From Odoribacter sp. AF15-53 (GTDB lineage Bacteria; Bacteroidota; Bacteroidia; Bacteroidales; Marinifilaceae): DNA of 64,000 nucleotides. The stretch is from assembly GCF_003479425.1 (NCBI RefSeq), contig NZ_QUHC01000004.1:124001-188000 (forward strand). Direction: 5' to 3'. Both the position numbers and the translations under genes were made by a program. Shown here piece after piece: positions 53,324 through 62,191 of the stretch (within the stretch, counting starts at the first letter, position 1; each line of letters begins with the position of its first letter). The notes beneath the pieces are model-generated. The model was given only the letters and a program-made list of their open reading frames with translations, was not told the DNA's origin and did not search any database.

Positions 53324-55726
53324 ATGAAAATCATGAATAGATATAATTATATTATAATACTTCTGGTGGTTTGTATGCCTTTCTTTTCCTTGGCGCAGGA
53401 GAAGGAAAAGCCGGGAGCGAGAAAAAAAGCCCCGATGACCTACGAGGCGTTTTTCAAGAAGGAGATGAAGAAGGTGGAAGGTACTTTTCCTGTGTATCAG
53501 GATGTGAAGAAATGCTACTTGGAGATACCTGCCGCCTCTATCGGGAAAGATTTGTTGGTGAGTGGTGTAATCACGAAAGGAGAGTATAAAGGCAATGTTT
53601 CTTCCGTGACCAGCGTGTTGGTGTTCAACGTGGGACAAAACAATCAATTGGAAGTGAAACAACAGATTTGTTCCGATCGGGCGAGTGGTGATATGGCGGG
53701 AGCCGTGGAGGCAGCGGCATTGAAGCCCGTGCTGTTCTCTTATCCGATCGTGGCTTACGGGAAGGACAAGCAGGGATACATTATTGATATTACGTCAGAC
53801 GTGAATGCCACGGGTAAGTTATTCGCTTTCTCGAATCAAAATCAGATAAATGCTCCTGCGGCAGACCGTTCTTTTTTGGATAGCGTGCAGGTGATCAACA
53901 ATGGAGTGAAATTCATGTCATTACATGCCCAGTCTGCTTTTATTCCGGGAATGTTAGGAAGACCTGGAATAGATAAACATAGCGTGGCTTGGATTGAATG
54001 GAGCGTGCAACAATTGCCGGAACGTACGATAGCAGAACGTCATGTGGATTCCCGGATCGGGTATGATGTGATTTCTTATAATGATTACGATGAAAATCCT
54101 AACGGGGTGAAAAAGCAAACTATCATTAAACGTTGGAATTTGCAAATCAAACCCGAGGATGTTGAAAAATACAAACGGGGCGAACTGGTAGAGCCGGTCA
54201 ATCCGATCCGTGTGTATTTTGACGGAACGTTCAGTGCTACCTTGCGGGAATCTGCTTCCCGGGGTGTAGAGGAGTGGAATCGTTGCTTCGAGCAAGCCGG
54301 TTTCAAAAACGTGTTGCAGGTACAGGTCGGGGAACCGGAAGTGGGTATCGCCTATCATCAGATCGTGTATTCCTATATTCTAGGTGCTTCGCGACAAACG
54401 GTTATCTGTGACACGAGAACCGGGGAAATTTTAAGTGCAAGCGTTTGTTTGTCCAATCAGGAGTGGAATGACAATTCGGATGCCTATACTATGCAATTGG
54501 GTGGTTACGAACCGAAAGTATTTACCGATTCGTTGCCCACTCTGTATGCTGAATATTATCGTTATCGCACGTCCAATACGTTGGGACAGGTATTAGGATT
54601 GTTTTCTAACCTAACCGGAAGTATGGCTTTCACGACGAAACAATTGCGGGATGCCGCTTGGGTGCGGGAGAACGGGATTTCCTCCTCCGTGACGGATGGA
54701 TGTATCTTTAACTTCGTGGCACAACCCGGTGACGGGATGAGTTTGCGTGATCTTACCTCAAAGGCTTCCGTGTATGACCGTTGGGCTATCGAGTGGGGGT
54801 ATCGTCAGTTTCCCGGAATGGACGCTGCTGCCGAGAAAGCGGCATTGCGGGCTATCGCCGAAAGAGCAAAAGGTAATCCGGCATTGTATTACGCGCCGAT
54901 GAAGAGTTTCGGTTATCGGGTGAATCCTAATGATCTAGGACAAGATAAATTGCAAGCCGCCTTGTTGGGACTTGAAAATCTGAAACGTATTTCATCCCAG
55001 ATAGAAAAGATTGCCGATCAACAGGACCGGGAAGATAATTGGGTGCGTTATGCCGAATTGGTAAGTGCATTCAGAAGTCAGTATATTGATTACGTGAAGG
55101 TGGCATTGGATTACATTGAGAATAATTGGTATGAACCGGTTATCGCCGGATATAACGAAGAGCGCGTAAACTATTTGCCTAAAGCTCAAAAGAAAGAGAT
55201 GGATCAATTCATTTCCAAGTATATATTCGGAGAGGCTCCGGCTTGGTTGGAGAATCCGGACGTGGAGCATGTACATGGGGCTACAGTTTCATTAGGAATG
55301 AATCAGTTGTACATGTATACGGCAAAGAACTTATTGGAGTTTACCCGTTTGATGCGTCTTATGGAGGCTCAGGAAAAAGTGGGTGATAAGGCTTATACCT
55401 TGGAAGACTTGTTTGCTTTGATTGATCGTGGTGTATTCTTGAATTACAGTACATCAAAGCCCGTGGGAATTTCTCGTGCCCGGTTACAACACAATATTGT
55501 CAAAGAGTTTTTGACGGCTTGTTTGAAATTGAACGTGACCGGAAGAATGGATCAACTTTGTTTCTATTTACAGGATCGTGCCGAGATGATGACGAAAAAG
55601 TTTGACGAGTTGGCACGCACGCATGCGGATGCGAAGACTCGTCAGTATTACAAGGGGTTGGCCGTGACGATGAAAGTGAAATGGAATATCGTGGAGAATG
55701 CAGCTAAGACGGCGATAAAAAAATAA
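53324..55726 (+). CDS. Inactive paralogue of the zinc metalloprotease
   Basis: This 800-residue secreted protein (signal peptide, cleavage near SLAQ) has the same layout as the protease before it, with matching stretches such as GAVEAA, WNLQIKPEDVEKYKRGELVEP and AIEWGYRQF. At the place of the zinc motif it reads NTLGQVLGLFS (residues 418-428), so all three His ligands and the catalytic Glu are lost, while the Gly-Leu spacing of the helix is kept. The SIMDY turn has become SVTDG. It should not hydrolyse peptides. It may bind substrate, act as a partner or regulate the active form. It is 17 bases after the active gene. Confidence 0.85.
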   Translation: MKIMNRYNYIIILLVVCMPFFSLAQEKEKPGARKKAPMTYEAFFKKEMKKVEGTFPVYQDVKKCYLEIPAASIGKDLLVSGVITKGEYKGNVSSVTSVLVFNVGQNNQLEVKQQICSDRASGDMAGAVEAAALKPVLFSYPIVAYGKDKQGYIIDITSDVNATGKLFAFSNQNQINAPAADRSFLDSVQVINNGVKFMSLHAQSAFIPGMLGRPGIDKHSVAWIEWSVQQLPERTIAERHVDSRIGYDVISYNDYDENPNGVKKQTIIKRWNLQIKPEDVEKYKRGELVEPVNPIRVYFDGTFSATLRESASRGVEEWNRCFEQAGFKNVLQVQVGEPEVGIAYHQIVYSYILGASRQTVICDTRTGEILSASVCLSNQEWNDNSDAYTMQLGGYEPKVFTDSLPTLYAEYYRYRTSNTLGQVLGLFSNLTGSMAFTTKQLRDAAWVRENGISSSVTDGCIFNFVAQPGDGMSLRDLTSKASVYDRWAIEWGYRQFPGMDAAAEKAALRAIAERAKGNPALYYAPMKSFGYRVNPNDLGQDKLQAALLGLENLKRISSQIEKIADQQDREDNWVRYAELVSAFRSQYIDYVKVALDYIENNWYEPVIAGYNEERVNYLPKAQKKEMDQFISKYIFGEAPAWLENPDVEHVHGATVSLGMNQLYMYTAKNLLEFTRLMRLMEAQEKVGDKAYTLEDLFALIDRGVFLNYSTSKPVGISRARLQHNIVKEFLTACLKLNVTGRMDQLCFYLQDRAEMMTKKFDELARTHADAKTRQYYKGLAVTMKVKWNIVENAAKTAIKK

Positions 55727-55738
55727 TGTATTGTCATT

Positions 55739-57061
55739 ATGAGAATATTGAAATTCATATTATGGATATATTGCTTTTCTCTCGCACTGTACGGGTGCGA
55801 GAGAAAGCAAACCTCCACGCTTTCTTTCAATATCCAAGATTACGATGGGACGACTCCCAAGGTGATTTTGGGCTATTTGAATCAAGCCGTGACGATTGAT
55901 TCCCTGACGGGAAAAGGGAAGATCGAGTTCAGTCTTTCACAGCCCTCTTTTGCAACTATTCAGATTCGGAAATACGATAAGAGGTTGATATACCTCGAAC
56001 CGGGCAATGATTTATCCGTGAGCTATAGTTTGAAAGAGGGAGAGAAAAAGGTATCTTTTACGGGAGACCTTGCCACGCAGAACGAGTTCTTGCAGCGGAA
56101 TGACGTGTATGTCTTTCCCCGGTTCAATCCGGCAGAAAAAGATTTAGGTCGGATTGTAGGGAATATGGATTCTTTGATGCAAATCAATCGGCAGAAGTTG
56201 GAGGAATTTTCTTTTCCGAAGGCATTCAGTACGCTGGAAAATAAGCGTTTAACGGCAAATGCCTTGTTGCAATTGACCCGGATGCCTACTATTGATCAGG
56301 CTTTGTACTTGCAGACAATGAAGGAGCGATTCGTGCAGGATTCTACTTACATGACGATTCCCGTTTACTTGGAGTTTTTGGATCAGTACGTTATTCGGCG
56401 TTTGCCGCAACTGACGGGTGATTCGTCTCTTGATGAACCGGATCGGAAAGTTGCCGTGATCCTTGATAATGTGACAGATGCCAGCGTTCGGTCTTACCTG
56501 ATAGATTTGGTCTTGTTCTCGACATCGGAGCTGGGAGACCCTAAGTACAAGGAACTCTATCTGCAGCATGTCAAAACCCCGGAACGTTTGGCCGCGTTTG
56601 CCGAGGCTTGTAAGAAAAGCGAGCGAATTATGCCGGGGAATCCCTGTCCGGATTTTACCTTTCGGGATATTAACGACCGGGCTGTGTCACTGGCTGATTT
56701 GAAGGGGAAATACGTGTATATGGATATTTGGGCGACTTGGTGCGGTCCTTGCAAGTGGGAAATGAAGTTTTTGCCGGAATTGGAAGAACGGTTGGCGGGT
56801 AAAGATATCACTTTTGTTAGTCTATCAATAGACCAGAATAAGGATATCAAAAAATGGAAACAGATGGTTGCAGATATGCAATTAAAAGGCGTGCAGTTGC
56901 ATTTGGGTGAAAACTGGACGTGGTTGAAGAACTTCATGCCCGCATCCTTGTCCGTGCCTCGGTTTATCCTGTTGGATCGGGAAGGAAAGATCGTGACGGC
57001 GAATATGACTCGTCCGTCCGATAAAGAAACTTTGAAGAAACTTGAATCTTTATTACAATAA
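55739..57061 (+). CDS. TlpA-like thioredoxin-fold lipoprotein, copy 1
   Basis: This 440-residue lipoprotein has lipobox LYGC (cysteine 20). About residues 25-110 form a beta domain like DUF4369 with ILGYLNQAVTIDS and LEPGNDLSVSY. A helical middle part follows, then a thioredoxin domain from about 300 with the active site WCGPCK (Trp 334, Cys 335, Cys 338). Such proteins reduce or shuffle disulfides outside the cytoplasm. Their partner for electrons is not visible in this window. It has a paralogue at the end of the locus (60573). The gene lies 12 bases after the inactive protease. Confidence 0.85.
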   Translation: MRILKFILWIYCFSLALYGCERKQTSTLSFNIQDYDGTTPKVILGYLNQAVTIDSLTGKGKIEFSLSQPSFATIQIRKYDKRLIYLEPGNDLSVSYSLKEGEKKVSFTGDLATQNEFLQRNDVYVFPRFNPAEKDLGRIVGNMDSLMQINRQKLEEFSFPKAFSTLENKRLTANALLQLTRMPTIDQALYLQTMKERFVQDSTYMTIPVYLEFLDQYVIRRLPQLTGDSSLDEPDRKVAVILDNVTDASVRSYLIDLVLFSTSELGDPKYKELYLQHVKTPERLAAFAEACKKSERIMPGNPCPDFTFRDINDRAVSLADLKGKYVYMDIWATWCGPCKWEMKFLPELEERLAGKDITFVSLSIDQNKDIKKWKQMVADMQLKGVQLHLGENWTWLKNFMPASLSVPRFILLDREGKIVTANMTRPSDKETLKKLESLLQ

Positions 57062-57064
57062 AAA

Positions 57065-58228
57065 ATGATGAATAGAATTATACTGGGGTTGGTATTTTTA
57101 CTTTCTTGCTCGGGAGCCGTGAAGGCTCAGGAACAAAATTCAGAGGGGATGCGTTTCTTCGAGGGGACCTTTGAAGAAGCCCTCCAACTGGCAAAGAAAG
57201 AGAATAAGCTAATCTTTATGGATTGTTACGGTCCGTGGTGCGGTCCGTGTGCCCAGATGGTACGGTTGATCTTTCCCTTGAAAGAGGTGGGAGATTTCTA
57301 CAATGAGCATTTCATTAACATGAAACGAGACATGGAAAAGGGGGAGGGAAAAACTTTGTGTAAACGTTACAATGTGGTTTCTTATCCCACGTGGTTATTT
57401 ATAAACGACAAGGGATATGTCGTGCTGTCAAGCAGTGGGTTCAAGAAAGTCGAAGAGTTTCTCGCCATGGGAAAAGAGGCCCTGAACAGTTCACGGGTAG
57501 GGGATGAAGAACGTTTCCTGGGTGGGGAACGGGAAGAGACTTTTGTGAAAAAATACCTGAATGATCTATTGAAAATGCGTCAGGCAGATAAAATGGAACA
57601 GGGCTTGGAAAAACTTGCGGAAGAACAAGGGGGAAAAATCCTGGATGATGCTGACTACTGGAAAGTATACGTCGTATCCGGAAGTAACTTAGATTCCCCG
57701 TTAGCCATGTATTTGGTGGAAGAACGGGAACGTCTGTACAAATTGTACGGGGAAGAAGATGTGAACCAGAAAATCCGGAACCTGTACGCCAGCATACCGC
57801 GTGTATTTTCCTTGTGTGACGCTGGAGCAAAAGACTCGAAAGTGTTGAATAAAGAGAAATTCGAGGCTCACGTGCAGTTGATGAAATCGAGGAAAGTACC
57901 GGATTACAAGGGGCTGAAGAATGAAATTCTTTTCATCGTGGAACTTTGGAATAAAGAGTACGATAAGGCTTACGCCTTAGGCGAGAAAAACTTGAAAAAA
58001 GCCGGAGCCCGCCAATTGTGTAACTGGGCGGCTCTTGGTGAACGCCTGATGCGGGATGAAGTTGCGCGGAAGCAACTTATCCCTTGGATCGACCGGGCGT
58101 TGAAGTTGAATGATGAGGCGGAATTCAAGAAAGAGTGTCAGGAAATCCGCCACGATTTGGAAACATCTAGTCATCCTTCATTCAAGAGTAAAAGAAAGAG
58201 CATCCCGGTGAGGGGGTATCAATATTAA
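57065..58228 (+). CDS. Secreted thioredoxin-fold protein
   Basis: This 387-residue protein has a signal peptide (cleavage near VKAQ). Its N-terminal thioredoxin-like domain has MDCYGPWCGPCAQM, with Trp 58, Cys 59 and Cys 62, and a cis-Pro loop SYPTWLF. The remaining 230 residues are helical and rich in charged residues, with no known domain, and may mediate contact with a partner. It differs from the two TlpA-like lipoproteins in having the thioredoxin domain first and no lipobox. It is 3 bases after the first TlpA-like gene. Confidence 0.82.
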   Translation: MMNRIILGLVFLLSCSGAVKAQEQNSEGMRFFEGTFEEALQLAKKENKLIFMDCYGPWCGPCAQMVRLIFPLKEVGDFYNEHFINMKRDMEKGEGKTLCKRYNVVSYPTWLFINDKGYVVLSSSGFKKVEEFLAMGKEALNSSRVGDEERFLGGEREETFVKKYLNDLLKMRQADKMEQGLEKLAEEQGGKILDDADYWKVYVVSGSNLDSPLAMYLVEERERLYKLYGEEDVNQKIRNLYASIPRVFSLCDAGAKDSKVLNKEKFEAHVQLMKSRKVPDYKGLKNEILFIVELWNKEYDKAYALGEKNLKKAGARQLCNWAALGERLMRDEVARKQLIPWIDRALKLNDEAEFKKECQEIRHDLETSSHPSFKSKRKSIPVRGYQY

Positions 58229-58237
58229 AAAACTTCT

Positions 58238-60565
58238 ATGAAAAAGGTATTGTTGGGGATCATACTATTCATGTTTGTCGTGTCGCTTTTCGGACAACAG
58301 AAAGCGAACTACAGGTTGGCGGATAAATTTTTTATTACCAAGATGGGGAACATCGTGCCCTCTCGTGACGTGAAACCCGGTTTCTTGAAGGATAGCGATA
58401 AATTCTGGTATACCTACAAGACGTGCGAGGGGAAAAATTACTATTTCGTGGACCCGAAAAGTGGTAAACGGCAAATGTTGTTTGATCCGGTAAGGTTGGC
58501 CGAACAGCTTGGTGAAATCACAAACAAGGCTTACAATAGTAAAGATATAAATATCGTTCCCTCGTTTACAGAAGAGGGAAAAAACTTCCGTTTTCAACTG
58601 GAAGGAAAGACAATAGAGTACAGCCTGGCAAGCGGTAAATGCCGTGTTGTTCCGAAAGAAGAGTTAGAAAAAAATGCTTTGCCAAAAAAGACAGGTAACG
58701 GGATTTCTTCTGTCTATTCGTTGTCTCCAGACAAGTCTTTGATCGTGTACACCAAGGATCATAATCTTTGGTTGAAGAAAAGTGAAGAGCCGGATTCATT
58801 GTCCGTGCAGTTAACCTCTGACGGCTGCCGGGACTTCTCGTACTCCGATGATGACGAGGGGGAAAATGCGAGGGTATTCACGACCAAGGCTCGCTGGATC
58901 AAAGGGCAAAATCGTTTGTACGTGTTGCGTGTGGATAAACGGGAGGTCGGAACACTTCCGGTGGTGGAAACACTTTCTGGTCGTCCGCGGTTGTTGAAAA
59001 GCTCGTTCGGTTCATCCAAATACATGATGCCGGGGGATAAAGCCGTGTTACATTTCGAATTGTCATTCATTGACGCGGAGAGTCGTGTTGTCACGAAAGT
59101 GAATTTGGACAAATGGCGCGATCAGAAGGTGCAACTACTTCACGTGTCGGCCGACAACCATTATCTCTACATTCAACGTACCAAACGTACCTGTGACGAG
59201 CTGGACCTCTGTAAGGTGGATACTTATACCGGAGAGGTAACCGTGATTCTGCATGAGACGTGTAAGCCTTATATCAACGACCGGATGCAAGCCATCATGT
59301 TCCTGAATGACGATCAGGAATTCCTGTGGTGGTCGGAACGCACGGGATGGGGGCATTATTATCTCTATTCCTCGGATGGGACCTTCCGGCGTGCCGTGAC
59401 TTCCGGGGCTTGGACAGCGGGAGAGATCATGCGGATCGACTCTGTTAAACGGGAACTCTACGTGCTGGGATACGGCCGGGAAGAGAATCGTCATCCTTAC
59501 TATGCTCACCTGTACAAGGCGAGTCTCGACAAGGTAGGAACGGTAAAACTTCTGACTCCCGAGGATGCTAACCACAAGGTAACAATGTCTCCTTCCGGGA
59601 AATATTTCATTGACACCTACTCCCGTGTCGACTTGGCTCCTCATTCTATACTCCGCGATAAAAACGGGAAACTGGTTTGCGAGTTGGCCGAGGCCGATTT
59701 GACCGCTCTTTACGCCACGGGATGGAAAATGCCAGAACGTTTCATGGTGAAGGCGGCCGATGGGGTGACCGATTTGTACGGGGTGATGTGGAAACCTTTT
59801 GATTTCGATTCTACTCGTCATTATCCGATCATATCCTACGTGTACCCGGGGCCTCAGCAAGATGCTTTGCCTGTTGATTTCACCATCACGGGGAATGATA
59901 ATTGTGCCCTTGCGCAAGTAGGTTTCATCGTGGTCACCATCGGTCACCGGGGAGGAACACCTATCCGGGGACATTATTACAGCACCTTCGGTTTTGGAAA
60001 CCTGCGCGATTACCCACTTGCCGATAACAAGTTTGCCTTGGAACAACTGGCCGATCGTCACCCCTTCGTGGATATCAGCCGGGTAGGCATCTTCGGGCAT
60101 TCCGGGGGAGCCTTTATGTCAGTAGCGGCATTATGTACCTATCCTGACTTTTACAAGGCGGCCGTGGCCACTTCCGGTAATCACGACAATAATATTTACA
60201 ATCAGGCTTGGGGAGAGACTTTTCACGGCGTTCGTGAGGAGGTTAAAGGCAAGGACACCGTGTTCACGGTGAAGATACCCACGAACATGGAGTTGGCCAA
60301 AAACCTGAAAGGACACCTGTTGATTGTTACCGGGGAAGTGGACAACAATGTTCATCCGGCCCATACCTATCGCATGGTGGATGCCCTGCTGAAAGCTGGT
60401 AAGCATTTCGAAATGTATGTCCTGCCGGGGCAACAACACATGTACAAGGGAGCCGCCGACGTGTTTATGCGTCGCAAATTGTGGTTTCATTTTGCCAAAC
60501 ACCTTTTGGGGGATTACTCGGCCGAGAGTTTTTCCGATATGGAAGAGTTTAATCAATTGAAATAG
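58238..60565 (+). CDS. S9 family dipeptidyl peptidase IV-type serine peptidase
   Basis: This 775-residue secreted peptidase (signal peptide, cleavage near SLFGQ) has an N-terminal beta-propeller (about 40-500) and a C-terminal alpha/beta-hydrolase domain. The catalytic triad is intact: Ser 622 in GHSGGAF, Asp 702 in GEVDNNVHP and His 734 in QQHMYKG. DPP-IV-type enzymes remove dipeptides, often X-Pro, from the N-terminus. Whether the double-Glu N-anchor motif of DPP-IV is present was not settled. In this locus it would finish peptides made by the zinc protease. It is 9 bases after the thioredoxin gene. Confidence 0.9.
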   Translation: MKKVLLGIILFMFVVSLFGQQKANYRLADKFFITKMGNIVPSRDVKPGFLKDSDKFWYTYKTCEGKNYYFVDPKSGKRQMLFDPVRLAEQLGEITNKAYNSKDINIVPSFTEEGKNFRFQLEGKTIEYSLASGKCRVVPKEELEKNALPKKTGNGISSVYSLSPDKSLIVYTKDHNLWLKKSEEPDSLSVQLTSDGCRDFSYSDDDEGENARVFTTKARWIKGQNRLYVLRVDKREVGTLPVVETLSGRPRLLKSSFGSSKYMMPGDKAVLHFELSFIDAESRVVTKVNLDKWRDQKVQLLHVSADNHYLYIQRTKRTCDELDLCKVDTYTGEVTVILHETCKPYINDRMQAIMFLNDDQEFLWWSERTGWGHYYLYSSDGTFRRAVTSGAWTAGEIMRIDSVKRELYVLGYGREENRHPYYAHLYKASLDKVGTVKLLTPEDANHKVTMSPSGKYFIDTYSRVDLAPHSILRDKNGKLVCELAEADLTALYATGWKMPERFMVKAADGVTDLYGVMWKPFDFDSTRHYPIISYVYPGPQQDALPVDFTITGNDNCALAQVGFIVVTIGHRGGTPIRGHYYSTFGFGNLRDYPLADNKFALEQLADRHPFVDISRVGIFGHSGGAFMSVAALCTYPDFYKAAVATSGNHDNNIYNQAWGETFHGVREEVKGKDTVFTVKIPTNMELAKNLKGHLLIVTGEVDNNVHPAHTYRMVDALLKAGKHFEMYVLPGQQHMYKGAADVFMRRKLWFHFAKHLLGDYSAESFSDMEEFNQLK

Positions 60566-60572
60566 AAATAAT

Positions 60573-61886
60573 ATGATCAATAAATTAGTTTTTCTGTTTG
60601 TGTTTTCGATGATACTGGCGGGATGTCAATCCCGCCGGACCATCGTGTCGTTAACTTCCCCGGACATGCAAATCTCCGGGGCCGGGTTAAGAATAGGAGA
60701 TCGGTTCATTGAGATACCGGGTGACAGTACGAATACAGTACGTTTTGAACTGGACGATGTCCCGACGGGGTACGCTGTGCTTCAGTTCGGGAATAGCCAG
60801 AAAATGATTTTCGTGGAGCGTGGGAAGGATTTGACGGTTTGTTTCAAGCGGACCGTGCAGCCTAATGCTTCTCGTTATAATTTTGAAGGGGAAGGAGCCC
60901 CGGAAAACCGTTACATGGATCGACAATCGCGATTGTCGATGATATTCATGAAAGCCAATTCGGGCGAGAACGAGATTATTCAACAATTGAATGATTCGGT
61001 TTGCCAGCGAGTGACGGCCTTGAACTCTCTTGATTTATCACCCGAGTTCAAACGTTTGGAAAGTGAGCGGCAACGTTACAACGTTTTGCGTTCCTTCTCC
61101 CGTTACAAGGGATGGGGTGACGGGCTTTATCCTTTTCTCAAAGAGCAATTGAAGGAGAATCCCGAACTTCTCATAACGGAGGATTATCAAGCGTTCTTGC
61201 TGGATGCCCTTTATGCGATCGGGGGTGAGACGGGCGATTGTACTCCTGGGGGGTATGCCGGGAGACAGTTGGATTACCTTGTGCAACATTTACGGGATAC
61301 AGCCGTGGTTGATTTCGTCCTTCATTCCGTGTTATCGAAATACATGGAGAAAAGGGGGACAGAATCAATAGACGGGTTCATGGAAATATTTCGTTCGAGA
61401 GTCCATTCCTCACGGGTAAGGCAAGCTATCGAGGATTTGTATGCCCAATGGAACCGTGTGGCCAAGGGGCAACCGTTACCGGAATTTACGTTTCTTGACG
61501 TGAATGATAAGGAAGTAGCTCTTTCCTCGTTCAAGGGGAAGTATGTTTATATTGATTGTTGGGCTACTTGGTGCGGTCCTTGCAAACAGCAAATACCCGC
61601 CTTGCAACAGTTGGAACACAAGTACAAGGGGAAAGATATCGTTTTTGTCAGCGTGTCAAGAGATAGCAACCGGGACAAGTGGAAAGATATGGTTCGGGGG
61701 CAAAAACTCGGTGGGGTGCAGTTGATTGAAAAACTTCCCACTTGTTCCGAATTCTCCGATTGGTTTATGATCAATGCCATTCCCCGTTTTATTATTTTAG
61801 ATAAAGCCGGAAACGTGTATGACATGAACGCCCCTCGTCCCTCTGATCCCGCCACGGTGGAGGTGTTGGATGGATTGTTGATGTAA
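60573..61886 (+). CDS. TlpA-like thioredoxin-fold lipoprotein, copy 2
   Basis: This 437-residue lipoprotein has lipobox LAGC (cysteine 18). Its layout equals that of the gene at 55739: a DUF4369-like beta domain (IFVERGKDLTVCF), a helical middle part and a C-terminal thioredoxin domain with WCGPCK (Trp 333, Cys 334, Cys 337) and the conserved IPRFIILDKAG after the fold's cis-Pro. The two copies are diverged, which argues for different partners. It is the last gene of the locus, 7 bases after the S9 peptidase. Confidence 0.85.
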   Translation: MINKLVFLFVFSMILAGCQSRRTIVSLTSPDMQISGAGLRIGDRFIEIPGDSTNTVRFELDDVPTGYAVLQFGNSQKMIFVERGKDLTVCFKRTVQPNASRYNFEGEGAPENRYMDRQSRLSMIFMKANSGENEIIQQLNDSVCQRVTALNSLDLSPEFKRLESERQRYNVLRSFSRYKGWGDGLYPFLKEQLKENPELLITEDYQAFLLDALYAIGGETGDCTPGGYAGRQLDYLVQHLRDTAVVDFVLHSVLSKYMEKRGTESIDGFMEIFRSRVHSSRVRQAIEDLYAQWNRVAKGQPLPEFTFLDVNDKEVALSSFKGKYVYIDCWATWCGPCKQQIPALQQLEHKYKGKDIVFVSVSRDSNRDKWKDMVRGQKLGGVQLIEKLPTCSEFSDWFMINAIPRFIILDKAGNVYDMNAPRPSDPATVEVLDGLLM

Positions 61887-62191
61887 ATTATAGATGGAGT
61901 AACAGAGAGCATTAGTATACCTGTAAAGAACACTTTATCTTGTAATTACTTTTGTGAAAAGCGCAATCCGGAAGTCATGTAAAAGTGTACTTCCGGTGAG
62001 CTGCTTTATACTCTCACTGGTGATTCGCCTATGTCACGATTGGAAATTAAGTTAAAATCAAGGGTGAATTGACTATGCGGACAATGGATGCATAATTGAT
62101 GCATAATCGAAGCCTAATTAACTTATAGGTGAAACACCAGAGAGATGTCATGGAAACTCTACTGTATTTCTAGTGGAGGTGAAGGGCTGGA
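61887..62191. other. Intergenic region between two convergent genes
   Basis: These 305 bases hold a hairpin, CCGGAAGT (61968-61975) with ACTTCCGG (61989-61996), 8 bp with a 13-base loop but no T-run. It may end transcription of the protease locus. No gene, RNA or repeat was recognised in the rest, which is AT-rich. Confidence 0.5.
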
